Assembly (NCBI RefSeq): GCF_009709555.1
Contig: NZ_WJBG01000253.1
Span: forward strand, 1 to 64,000
Source of the DNA: Streptomyces blattellae
GTDB taxonomy: Bacteria > Actinomycetota > Actinomycetes > Streptomycetales > Streptomycetaceae
Reading direction: 5' to 3'
Length of the DNA stretch: 64,000 nucleotides
Below are positions 16,024 to 23,047 of this stretch, piece by piece. The stretch's first letter is position 1; each line of letters starts with the position of its first letter. Under the pieces are notes generated by a model, which saw nothing but the letters and a program-made list of their open reading frames with translations, was not told the origin of the DNA and made no database searches. The translations under genes and the position numbers were made by a program.

Positions 16024-16039
16024 ATTGGTCTAAACCACA
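16024..16039 (+). promoter_or_regulatory. dre operator for DasR upstream of nagB
   Basis: ATTGGTCTAAACCACA matches the 16-base dre consensus at 13 positions. It lies about 100 bases upstream of the nagB start. DasR control of nagB is established in S. coelicolor. Confidence 0.75.
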
Positions 16040-16096
16040 TAGATCAGCCACATAGACCGGCCACATAGACCGGCCACGTAGTCCCACCACATAGCC
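16035..16096 (+). repeat. 13-bp tandem repeat between dre and nagB, 4.8 copies
   Basis: Units CCACATAGATCAG, CCACATAGACCGG (twice), CCACGTAGTCCCA and a partial CCACATAGCC follow directly from the right arm of the dre site. Two units retain TAGACC, the dre half-site core. Confidence 0.85.
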
Positions 16097-16142
16097 TCTA
16101 CGGGCCCCAAGAGCCCCTCTCCTCAGATCGGCAGGCCCCAGC

Positions 16143-16928
16143 GTGGAAGTTGTCATCGTTCCGGACGCCAAGTCGGGCGGCGAGCTGATCGCCGAGGCCA
16201 TGGCGCAGCTCCTGCGGCGCAAGCCCGACGCGCTCCTCGGCGTGGCCACCGGGTCGACGCCGCTGCCCATCTACGAGGCGCTGGCCGCCAAGGTGAAGTC
16301 CGGTGCCGTGGACGCCTCTCGGGCACGGATCGCCCAGCTCGACGAGTACGTCGGGCTGCCGGCCGAGCATCCGGAGTCGTACCGTTCGGTCCTGCGGCGT
16401 GAGGTGCTTCAGCCGCTGGGGCTCGGGATGGACGCCTTCATGGGGCCGGACGGTACGGCCGGGGACGTGCAGGGGGCGTGCGAGGCGTATGACGCCGCGT
16501 TGGGCGCCGCCGGAGGGGTGGATCTGCAGTTGCTCGGGATCGGGACGGACGGGCACATCGGGTTCAACGAGCCGTGTTCGTCGCTGGCCTCGCGGACCCG
16601 GATCAAGACGTTGACCGAGCAGACGCGGGTGGACAACGCGCGGTTCTTCGACGGGGACATCGGTCAGGTGCCGCATCACGTCATCACCCAGGGGATCGGG
16701 ACGATCCTTGAGGCCCGGCATCTGGTGCTGCTCGCCACGGGCGAGGGGAAGGCGGACGCGGTGGCGGCGACCGTCGAAGGGCCGGTCGCGGCGGTGTGTC
16801 CGGCCTCGGCGTTGCAGTTGCATCCGCACGCGACGGTTGTGATCGACGAAGGGGCCGCCTCCAAGTTGAAGCTGGCGGACTACTTCCGGCATACGTTTGC
16901 CGGCAAGCCGGAGTGGCAGGGGATCTAG
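16143..16928 (+). CDS. nagB: glucosamine-6-phosphate deaminase
   Basis: Converts glucosamine-6-phosphate to fructose-6-phosphate and ammonium, the last step of aminosugar catabolism. The 261-residue NagB shows LGVATGSTPLPIY (phosphate loop), ARIAQLDEYVG (catalytic Asp), GIGTDGHIGFNEP and the NHG-type VPHHVITQGIGTI region. GTG 16143 is the start. Its substrate GlcN6P is the DasR effector, and the gene sits behind a dre site, so enzyme level and inducer pool are linked. It is separated from the convergent GH3 gene by a strong hairpin. Confidence 0.95.
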   Translation: MEVVIVPDAKSGGELIAEAMAQLLRRKPDALLGVATGSTPLPIYEALAAKVKSGAVDASRARIAQLDEYVGLPAEHPESYRSVLRREVLQPLGLGMDAFMGPDGTAGDVQGACEAYDAALGAAGGVDLQLLGIGTDGHIGFNEPCSSLASRTRIKTLTEQTRVDNARFFDGDIGQVPHHVITQGIGTILEARHLVLLATGEGKADAVAATVEGPVAAVCPASALQLHPHATVVIDEGAASKLKLADYFRHTFAGKPEWQGI

Positions 16929-16934
16929 GTTTGT

Positions 16935-16979
16935 CGCGCCCACGCGGCGGAGCCGCGCACGGACGCAGCCCCGCGCCCC
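16935..16979 (+). repeat. interspersed intergenic repeat, copy 1
   Basis: CGCCCAC followed by GCGGCGGAGCCGC (short hairpin) and CAGCCCCGCGC just after nagB. A copy in reverse orientation is at 43709-43748. Such elements recur after Streptomyces genes. Confidence 0.65.
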
Positions 16980-16992
16980 TGTGGGCGCGGAA

Positions 16993-17025
16993 AAGGCGCC
17001 GCCCCTGGTAACGGGGCGGCGCCTT
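16993..17025. terminator. bidirectional terminator between nagB and the GH3 gene
   Basis: AAGGCGCCGCCCC (16993-17005) pairs perfectly with GGGGCGGCGCCTT (17013-17025) around a 7-base loop, between two convergent genes. Confidence 0.85.
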
Positions 17026-17041
17026 CGTCATGTCGTACGGG

Positions 17042-18544
17042 TCACTGGCCCGCTATGACCTCCGCCGCCGCCCTTCCGCATACCCGGGCCGCACCATGGG
17101 TCGCGATGTGCAGCGCGCCCCGCGGGACCGCCTGGGGTACGCCCATCTCGACCACGATCGTGTCGGGGCGTTCCCGTAGCACCGTGTCGAGGGCCGCCGC
17201 CATCCAGGCGTGCCGGTGTTCGTCGCGGACGACGGCGACGATGCGGCGGCCGTTGGCCGCGGCGAGGGCCTCGGAGCCTGCCTCGTCCCCCGTGAAACTG
17301 CCCGTCTGCGTGCCGGGGAGGAGCCGGGCGAGTTCGGCGGCGACGCCCCAGGGGGTTTCGTCGCCGACGGCTGTGTTCGCCACCGGGGTGAGGGCGGCGA
17401 CGTAGGGGGCCTCGGTCAGGGGGTCGCAGGCCTTCGCGGACGTCACGGTCACGGCGCGGCGGGCCGCGATCAGGCCCACGTCCGTCCTTGGCTCGCCCGT
17501 GCTCGCCGGAGCCTGGGACGTCCAGTGGGCCAGCGCGCGTACGCGCTCCGCGGCGTCCGCCAGGCGTTCCTCGGGGAGTTCGCCCGAGCGGACCGCTGAG
17601 ACGAGGGCGTCGCGCAGGCGGCATACCGTCTCGTCGTCCGCGAGGCCGCCGCCCACGCAGATCGCGTCGGCGCCGGCGGCGATGGCGAGGACGCTGCCGC
17701 GTTCGATGCCGTAGGTGGCGGCGATGGCCTGCATCTCGATGCCGTCGGTGACGATCAGGCCGTCGTAGCCGAGCCGGCCGCGCAGCAACTCCGTCAGCAC
17801 CCTGCGCGACAGGGTCGCCGGGCGGTCCGGGTCCAGGGCCGGGACCAGGATGTGGGCGCTCATCACCGCGCGGGTGCCGGCGGCGATGGCGGCGCGGAAC
17901 GGGGAGAGTTCGCGGGAGGAGAGCACCGAGGCGTCGGCGTCGATGCGCGGGACCGCGAGGTGGGAGTCGACCTCGGTGTCGCCGTGGCCCGGGAAGTGCT
18001 TGGCGCAGGCGGCCACCCCGGACGACTGGAGGCCGGTGACGTAGGCGGCGGTGTGGCGGGCCACCAAGTCCGTGTCGGCCCCGAAGGAGCGGACGCCGAT
18101 GACCGGGTTGGCGGGGTTGGAGTTCACGTCCGCGGACGGGGCCCAGTTGAGGTTCACCCCGCATTCGGCGAGGCGGCGGCCGAGTTCGCGGGCCACCTCC
18201 TCGGTGAGCGAGACGTCGTCCACCGCGCCCAGCGCATGGTTGCCGGGGAACGACGAACCGGTCCTCACCTCCAGGCGGGTGACGTCGCCGCCCTCCTCGT
18301 CGATCGCGACCAGCACGTCCTCGCGTTCCGCACGCAACTGTGCGGTCAGCGCCGCCAGTTGGTCGGACGTGGCGATGTTGCGGCCGAACAGGCCGACGGA
18401 GGCCAGGCCTTCACCGATGCGGCGCAGGAGCCAGTCGGGGGCGGTGGTGCCCGGGAAGCCGGGCTGGAGGACGGTCAGCGCATCACGGGTGAGGCCGTCT
18501 TTTTCCGGATCGAACGCAGTCGTGCCGCTGGCGAATGTCGTCAT
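17042..18544 (-). CDS. glycoside hydrolase family 3 beta-N-acetylhexosaminidase (dasD position)
   Basis: This 500-residue NagZ-type GH3 enzyme has the KHFPGHGDTEVDSH active-site loop (Asp/His general acid-base dyad) and the nucleophile Asp in LIVTDGIEMQAI. A second C-terminal half (about residues 350-500) is the less conserved GH3 C domain. It lacks a signal peptide, so it likely splits imported chitobiose or other GlcNAc conjugates inside the cell. It follows dasC by about 9 bases on the same strand and is probably co-transcribed with the transporter. S. coelicolor SCO5235 (dasD) occupies this slot. Confidence 0.88.
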   Translation of the reverse strand: MTTFASGTTAFDPEKDGLTRDALTVLQPGFPGTTAPDWLLRRIGEGLASVGLFGRNIATSDQLAALTAQLRAEREDVLVAIDEEGGDVTRLEVRTGSSFPGNHALGAVDDVSLTEEVARELGRRLAECGVNLNWAPSADVNSNPANPVIGVRSFGADTDLVARHTAAYVTGLQSSGVAACAKHFPGHGDTEVDSHLAVPRIDADASVLSSRELSPFRAAIAAGTRAVMSAHILVPALDPDRPATLSRRVLTELLRGRLGYDGLIVTDGIEMQAIAATYGIERGSVLAIAAGADAICVGGGLADDETVCRLRDALVSAVRSGELPEERLADAAERVRALAHWTSQAPASTGEPRTDVGLIAARRAVTVTSAKACDPLTEAPYVAALTPVANTAVGDETPWGVAAELARLLPGTQTGSFTGDEAGSEALAAANGRRIVAVVRDEHRHAWMAAALDTVLRERPDTIVVEMGVPQAVPRGALHIATHGAARVCGRAAAEVIAGQ

Positions 18545-18553
18545 CGGGTGGCG

Positions 18554-19396
18554 TTATCCCTTCACGGCGCCCGCGGTCAGACCCGCGGCCATCTTGCGCT
18601 GGACGAGGAGGAACAGAACGACGATCGGCACGGCCATCATCGTGGCGCCGGCCATCATCGGGGCGTACTCGGTGCCGTGCTTGGTGCTGAAGTTGCTGAG
18701 CCACACGGTCGCGGTCTGGTTGTTCTGGCTGAGCAGCATCAGGGCGTAGAGGTACTCGTTCCAGGCCTGGATGAAGGCGTAGACCGAGGTGGCGACCATG
18801 CCCGGGGCGAGCAGCGGGAAGACGACCCTGACGAAGGCGCCGGCGCGGGTGCAGCCGTCGACCATCGCCGCCTCCTCCAGCTCCTTCGGGATGTTGACGA
18901 TGAAGCCGCGCAGGGTCCACACCGTGAAGGGCAGGACGAAGGTCAGGTACGTGATGATCAGGCCGCTCAGCCTGTCGTACTGGCCGAGGTCGTTGAGCAG
19001 CAGGAAGACCGGGATGATCATGGCGACCAGCGGAACCATCTGGACCGCGAGGATGCCCACGATCACGATCTTGCGGCCGCGGAAGGCGAATCGGGAGATG
19101 GCGAGCGCCGCCAGCAGGCCGACCACCATGCCGATCACGACCACCGCCAGCGACACGATCAGGCTGCGGCCGACCGGGCCCCAGAAGTCCGCGATGTCCA
19201 GCGCCCGGCCGAAGTTGGAGAAGGTCAGCGAGGTCGGCAGCAGGCTGGGATCCGGGTCGATGGCGTCCTTCTCCGGCTTGAACGCCGTGTTCAGCATCCA
19301 GTAGACGGGGAAGCCCGCGGTGAGGAAGACCAGGAGGCCCAGGAGGTTCCAGCCGGCCTTGGACTTCCGGGGCGGCTGAGGGACCAGCGTGCTCAT
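18554..19396 (-). CDS. dasC: chitobiose ABC transporter permease DasC
   Basis: This 280-residue MalG-type permease has six predicted membrane helices and the EAA loop EEAAMVDGCTRAGAFVRVVFPLLAPG that contacts the ATPase. It forms the translocation channel with DasB. ATG 19396 overlaps the dasB stop by 4 bases (ATGA). The system has no ATPase gene here; in Streptomyces the shared MsiK ATPase, encoded elsewhere, energises it. Confidence 0.93.
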   Translation of the reverse strand: MSTLVPQPPRKSKAGWNLLGLLVFLTAGFPVYWMLNTAFKPEKDAIDPDPSLLPTSLTFSNFGRALDIADFWGPVGRSLIVSLAVVVIGMVVGLLAALAISRFAFRGRKIVIVGILAVQMVPLVAMIIPVFLLLNDLGQYDRLSGLIITYLTFVLPFTVWTLRGFIVNIPKELEEAAMVDGCTRAGAFVRVVFPLLAPGMVATSVYAFIQAWNEYLYALMLLSQNNQTATVWLSNFSTKHGTEYAPMMAGATMMAVPIVVLFLLVQRKMAAGLTAGAVKG

Positions 19397-20403
19397 TCGA
19401 CCTCTCCGATCTTCAGCATCTGGCGCATGTAGACGGCGACCACACCGAGCAGCAGCGCCACGGTGAGCAGGGCGATCGCCGAGCCCTGCGCGTAGTCGTT
19501 GACCACGAAGGCACGGTCGTAGGAGTACGTGGTGAGCAGCTGGAACTCGGCTTCGGGATGGCCGCCCCGCATCACGAAGACCTGGGGGAAGACGCCCATG
19601 TCCCAGATGACCGACAGGGTCGTCAGCATCACGATGATCGGCTTGAGGATGGGGAGCGTGACGTAACGGAAGACGCCCCAGGCGCCGGCGCCGTCCAGCC
19701 GGGCCGCCTCCTCCAGCTCCTTCGGGACCTGGGTCAGGCCGGCGCTCAGCGTGATGACCACGAAGGGCACGGCCCCCCAGACCACCAGCAGCATGATGAC
19801 CGCGAGGCCTTCCCTTCCGCTCGCGAACCAGTTGTGGCCGGTCATCTCCACGCCGGGCAGCCTGCTGAGCAGCGCGTTGAGGATGCCGTAGTCCGCGTCG
19901 AACAGCCACTTGAACACCGTGGTCGCCACGATGATCGGCATGCCCCAGCTCGCCACCAAGGCGATGTTGACCAGCGTCTTCACCCAGCCGGAGACCCGCT
20001 GGAGGAGCAGCGCGATCAGCATGCCGATGACCATCGTGAAGATCACGCACCCGGCCGCGAAGACGATCGTCCGTACGACGACCCGCCAGAACTCCCCGTC
20101 CCCCAGCACCTTGGTGAAGTTGTCGAGCCCGACCCACTCCGCCGGCTGGAAGCCCCACAGCTGGGACTGGCCGAACTCCCGGAAGGAGAGGATGACCAGA
20201 CGGACCATCGGGTAGCCGAGGACCAGGGCGAGGATCAGAAGGCAGGGGGCGAGCAGCAGCCAGGGCAGGCCACGTGCGCCCGAGGCCGTCCGGTCTCTCG
20301 GTGTCTTCTTCGGCTTCTTCTGCTTCTTCGCAACGGCCGGTGGTGGCGGTGACTGGCGCCGGGGCGGCACCTTGGCAGGGGTGGTCGTGTCTGCGGCACT
20401 CAT
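19393..20403 (-). CDS. dasB: chitobiose ABC transporter permease DasB
   Basis: This 336-residue MalF-type permease has a charged, Pro/Lys-rich cytoplasmic N-terminus of about 45 residues, six predicted helices (first: LPWLLLAPCLLILALVLGYP) and the EAA loop EEAARLDGAGAWGVFRYVTLPIL. ATG 20403 follows GAGGAG. It is separated from dasA by 101 bases holding a 14-base tandem repeat and a hairpin, which may lower permease expression relative to the binding protein. Confidence 0.93.
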   Translation of the reverse strand: MSAADTTTPAKVPPRRQSPPPPAVAKKQKKPKKTPRDRTASGARGLPWLLLAPCLLILALVLGYPMVRLVILSFREFGQSQLWGFQPAEWVGLDNFTKVLGDGEFWRVVVRTIVFAAGCVIFTMVIGMLIALLLQRVSGWVKTLVNIALVASWGMPIIVATTVFKWLFDADYGILNALLSRLPGVEMTGHNWFASGREGLAVIMLLVVWGAVPFVVITLSAGLTQVPKELEEAARLDGAGAWGVFRYVTLPILKPIIVMLTTLSVIWDMGVFPQVFVMRGGHPEAEFQLLTTYSYDRAFVVNDYAQGSAIALLTVALLLGVVAVYMRQMLKIGEVE

Positions 20404-20430
20404 CCGCGCGCTCCTCAGCGGTCCCTCAGG

Positions 20431-20470
20431 TCGTACGGGAAACGTCGTACGGAAAACGTCGTACGGAAGA
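20431..20470. repeat. 14-bp tandem repeat, about 2.9 copies, in the dasA-dasB gap
   Basis: TCGTACGGGAAACG, TCGTACGGAAAACG and TCGTACGGAAGA follow each other directly. Confidence 0.85.
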
Positions 20471-20498
20471 CAGGGCCTCGCCCGCAACGGGGCCCTGT
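20470..20498 (-). terminator. stem-loop between dasA and dasB, likely attenuator
   Basis: ACAGGGCC (20470-20477) pairs with GGCCCTGT (20491-20498) just after the dasA stop. Partial termination or mRNA protection here would favour dasA over dasBC, as is common in binding-protein-dependent operons. Confidence 0.6.
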
Positions 20499-20504
20499 CC
20501 CAGG

Positions 20505-21788
20505 TCACTTGGTGTTGATGACCTCGTCGATCGCGGCGTCCGCTTCCTTCGCGGCGGCCTCGACCGGCTTCTTGCCGGTGCCGATGTCCTGCAGCATGGT
20601 CTGCAGGATCTGGCTCTTCTCGACCTGGCCCCAGCCCGGCGCCATCGGGACGAACCAGTTGGACTCGGCCGCGGTGGCCGGGACCGCCGTCGCCGGGTCG
20701 TCCTTGAGGGTGGCGAGGTCGGTCTTGTTGTTGGGCAGGTTGCCCTTGGCCATCAGACCCTGCTGGCCGGAGGCGCCCGTGTAGGCGTTGATCCACTCGG
20801 CGGCGACCGCCTGCGCGTCCGACCGCACGGGGACGGCGAGGTCCGAGCCGCCCAGGAAGACCGGGAGGTTCTCGCCGGACGGGCCGGGCATCACGAAGTT
20901 CTCAAGGTTGCCCTTGAGCTCGCCGGTCTTGTCGTTCTTCGGGTCCTCGGCGGTCGCGCCCTCCCAGGCCGCGCCGAAGATCATGGCGGACTTGCCCTGG
21001 CCGTAGACGAGGTAACGGTCGGACTCGTCCTTGGTCTTGTCAGCGTGCATGTACGTGTCGATGACGTTCTTGAACTCCTCCAGGCCCTTGATCGACTCGG
21101 GCGAGGAGAGGTTGGCCTTCCACTGGCCGCCGGACTCCTCGGCGATGGAGCCGCCGGCGTCGTAGACGAAGGACATGGCCGCGTACCAGTCGCGGGTGGG
21201 CTGGTACCAGGCGCTGAACTTGTCGCCCTCCTCCTCCTGGATCTTGTCCAGGGCGGAGGTCAGCTCCTCGTACGTCTTCGGCGGGGACTTCACGCCCACC
21301 GAAGCCGCCACGTCCTTGCGCCAGTTGGCGACCCGGCCGCCGGCGTAGTACGGCACGCCGTACGTCTTGCCCTCGTACGTCACCGAGGCCTTGAGGCCGT
21401 CCAGCCAGGCGTCCGAGTTCTCGAACCTGGCCGGGTCCACGGGGGCGAAGGCGCCCTTGACCATGTAGCCGAGCATCTCGGTGTTGCCCATCTCGACCAC
21501 GTCGGGGGCCTTGTCGGTGGCGAGAACGGCGTCGAGCTTGGCGTTCTTGTCGGGCCAGCCGTAGTACTCGTGGTTGATCCTGATGCCGGGGTGCTGCTTC
21601 TTGATCGCGTCGTCGGCGGCCTTCACCAGCTCGGGCCAGTTGTTCTGCGCGTCGACGGTGAGCCAGACCGTCAGCTCCTTGGCGTCCGCGCCGGTGTTGT
21701 CCGACCCCCCGCCGTCACTGTCCCCGCACGCCGCGAGGGACACCATCATGCCCGCGATACCGATCGCGGCTGTCAGCTTGCGCTTCAC
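20505..21788 (-). CDS. dasA: chitobiose-binding lipoprotein DasA
   Basis: The extracellular solute-binding protein of the Das importer, family 1. Its 427 residues start with a lipoprotein signal (KRKLTAAIGIAGMMVSLAAC, lipid-bearing Cys followed by GDSDGGGSDN linker) and continue as a two-lobed binding protein. It delivers chitobiose, and its uptake feeds the GlcN6P pool that relieves DasR repression. GTG 21788 follows GAGGAGGGTGGC; an in-frame extension to 21845 would precede the signal peptide and is unlikely. Two dre sites lie upstream. Confidence 0.95.
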   Translation of the reverse strand: MKRKLTAAIGIAGMMVSLAACGDSDGGGSDNTGADAKELTVWLTVDAQNNWPELVKAADDAIKKQHPGIRINHEYYGWPDKNAKLDAVLATDKAPDVVEMGNTEMLGYMVKGAFAPVDPARFENSDAWLDGLKASVTYEGKTYGVPYYAGGRVANWRKDVAASVGVKSPPKTYEELTSALDKIQEEEGDKFSAWYQPTRDWYAAMSFVYDAGGSIAEESGGQWKANLSSPESIKGLEEFKNVIDTYMHADKTKDESDRYLVYGQGKSAMIFGAAWEGATAEDPKNDKTGELKGNLENFVMPGPSGENLPVFLGGSDLAVPVRSDAQAVAAEWINAYTGASGQQGLMAKGNLPNNKTDLATLKDDPATAVPATAAESNWFVPMAPGWGQVEKSQILQTMLQDIGTGKKPVEAAAKEADAAIDEVINTK

Positions 21789-21843
21789 GCCACCCTCCTC
21801 AGGGATTCCCCCCCGGTACCGCCATCGGGGCCGGGACTGGACC

Positions 21844-21883
21844 AATGGTGTAGACCAGTAGCGGGAGCTTGGACCAGACCAGC
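21844..21883 (-). promoter_or_regulatory. two dre operators upstream of dasA
   Basis: 21844-21859 (AATGGTGTAGACCAGT, 14/16 to consensus) and 21868-21883 (CTTGGACCAGACCAGC, 11/16) lie 56 and 80 bases before the dasA start. They are spaced 24 bases apart, start to start. Confidence 0.75.
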
Positions 21884-22026
21884 ACGCCTGTCAAGAGTGC
21901 TCGAAAGGCTCCGACCAGCCGTTATGCGACCTACATATGCAGGAACCTTTAAGTAAGAAGACAGCGAAATCAGCCCGCGCGGAGTACTGTCATCCGCTAG
22001 ACCACTCGCCTGGACCATGTGCCCAC

Positions 22027-22042
22027 TGTGGACTAGACCAAA
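22027..22042 (+). promoter_or_regulatory. dre-like site upstream of dasR
   Basis: TGTGGACTAGACCAAA keeps the CTAGACCA core (11/16). A further isolated half-site AGACCACT is at 21999-22006. They may serve dasR autoregulation or the dasA side. Confidence 0.5.
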
Positions 22043-22108
22043 AGAGACGGCGACGGTATACAGAGGGGATCACGATGTGACCCGCATCCGGAGCCGGGAA
22101 GGCAGACC

Positions 22109-22873
22109 ATGAGCACCGACGTCAGCAGTGCGGAGAACGAGGGTGGCGCCACCGTCCGTACCGCGCGCGTGCCCAAGTACTACCGCCTGAAGAAGCATCT
22201 GCTCGACATGACGGAGACGTTGCCGCCCGGCACCCCGGTCCCGCCCGAGCGCACCCTCGCCGCGGAGTTCGACACCTCGCGCACCACCGTGCGCCAGGCA
22301 CTGCAGGAGCTGGTGGTCGAGGGGCGGCTGGAGCGGATCCAGGGCAAGGGCACCTTCGTCGCCAAGCCCAAGGTCTCGCAGGCGCTGCAACTCACCTCGT
22401 ACACCGAGGACATGCGCGCCCAGGGCCTCGAACCCACCTCCCAGCTCCTCGACATCGGCTACATCACCGCCGACGACCGCCTCGCCGAGCTGCTCGACAT
22501 CACGGCCGGCGGCCGGGTGCTCCGCATCGAGCGGCTGCGCATGGCCAACGGCGAGCCGATGGCGATCGAGACGACCCACCTGAGCGCCAAGCGCTTCCCC
22601 GCCCTGCGCAGGTCGCTCGTCAAGTACACGTCCCTCTACACCGCCCTCGCCGAGGTCTACGACGTCCATCTCGCCGAGGCCGAGGAGACCATCGAGACCT
22701 CGCTGGCCACCCCGCGCGAGGCCGGCCTGCTCGGCACCGACGTCGGCCTGCCGATGCTGATGCTGTCCCGGCACTCGCTGGACCGGGAGGAACAGCCGGT
22801 GGAGTGGGTGCGGTCGGTGTACCGGGGGGACCGGTACAAGTTCGTGGCCCGGCTGAAGCGGCCCGCGGAGTAG
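22109..22873 (+). CDS. dasR: GntR/HutC-family regulator DasR
   Basis: The global repressor of GlcNAc/chitin use, also tied to development and antibiotics. Its 254 residues have a winged HTH (KYYRLKKHLLDM, VPPERTLAAEFDTSRTTVRQALQELVVEGRLERIQGKGTFV) and a C-terminal UTRA ligand domain that senses GlcN6P (YTEDMRAQGLEP, then LPMLMLSRHSLDREEQPVEWVRSVYRGDRYKFV). Divergent from dasA with several dre-like sites between them. The stop codon is embedded in a short tandem repeat. Confidence 0.96.
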   Translation: MSTDVSSAENEGGATVRTARVPKYYRLKKHLLDMTETLPPGTPVPPERTLAAEFDTSRTTVRQALQELVVEGRLERIQGKGTFVAKPKVSQALQLTSYTEDMRAQGLEPTSQLLDIGYITADDRLAELLDITAGGRVLRIERLRMANGEPMAIETTHLSAKRFPALRRSLVKYTSLYTALAEVYDVHLAEAEETIETSLATPREAGLLGTDVGLPMLMLSRHSLDREEQPVEWVRSVYRGDRYKFVARLKRPAE

Positions 22874-22926
22874 AACGCCGGGCAGGGAAGGGAGTAGACG
22901 CCGGGCAGGGGCAGAACACCGGGCAG
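22868..22926 (+). repeat. tandem repeat copying the dasR stop region
   Basis: GAGTAGAACGCCGGGCAGG at 22868 is repeated as GAGTAGACGCCGGGCAGGGG at 22892 and in part as AGAACACCGGGCAG at 22912. Confidence 0.75.
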
Positions 22927-23047
22927 AAGGCTCAAGCGGCCGCAGGAATGGGCCCGTTCGTAGCGCGAACACCCGCACGCGGTGTAGCGCGGCTCACATT
23001 CCTGTTCTACGGTCGGCCCGTCATCGTATGGACGGGAGGGCGACCCG

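Noticed and set aside
16035..16096. CRISPR-like array
   Set aside because: Units are directly tandem without spacers and only 13 bases long; no cas genes are in the window.
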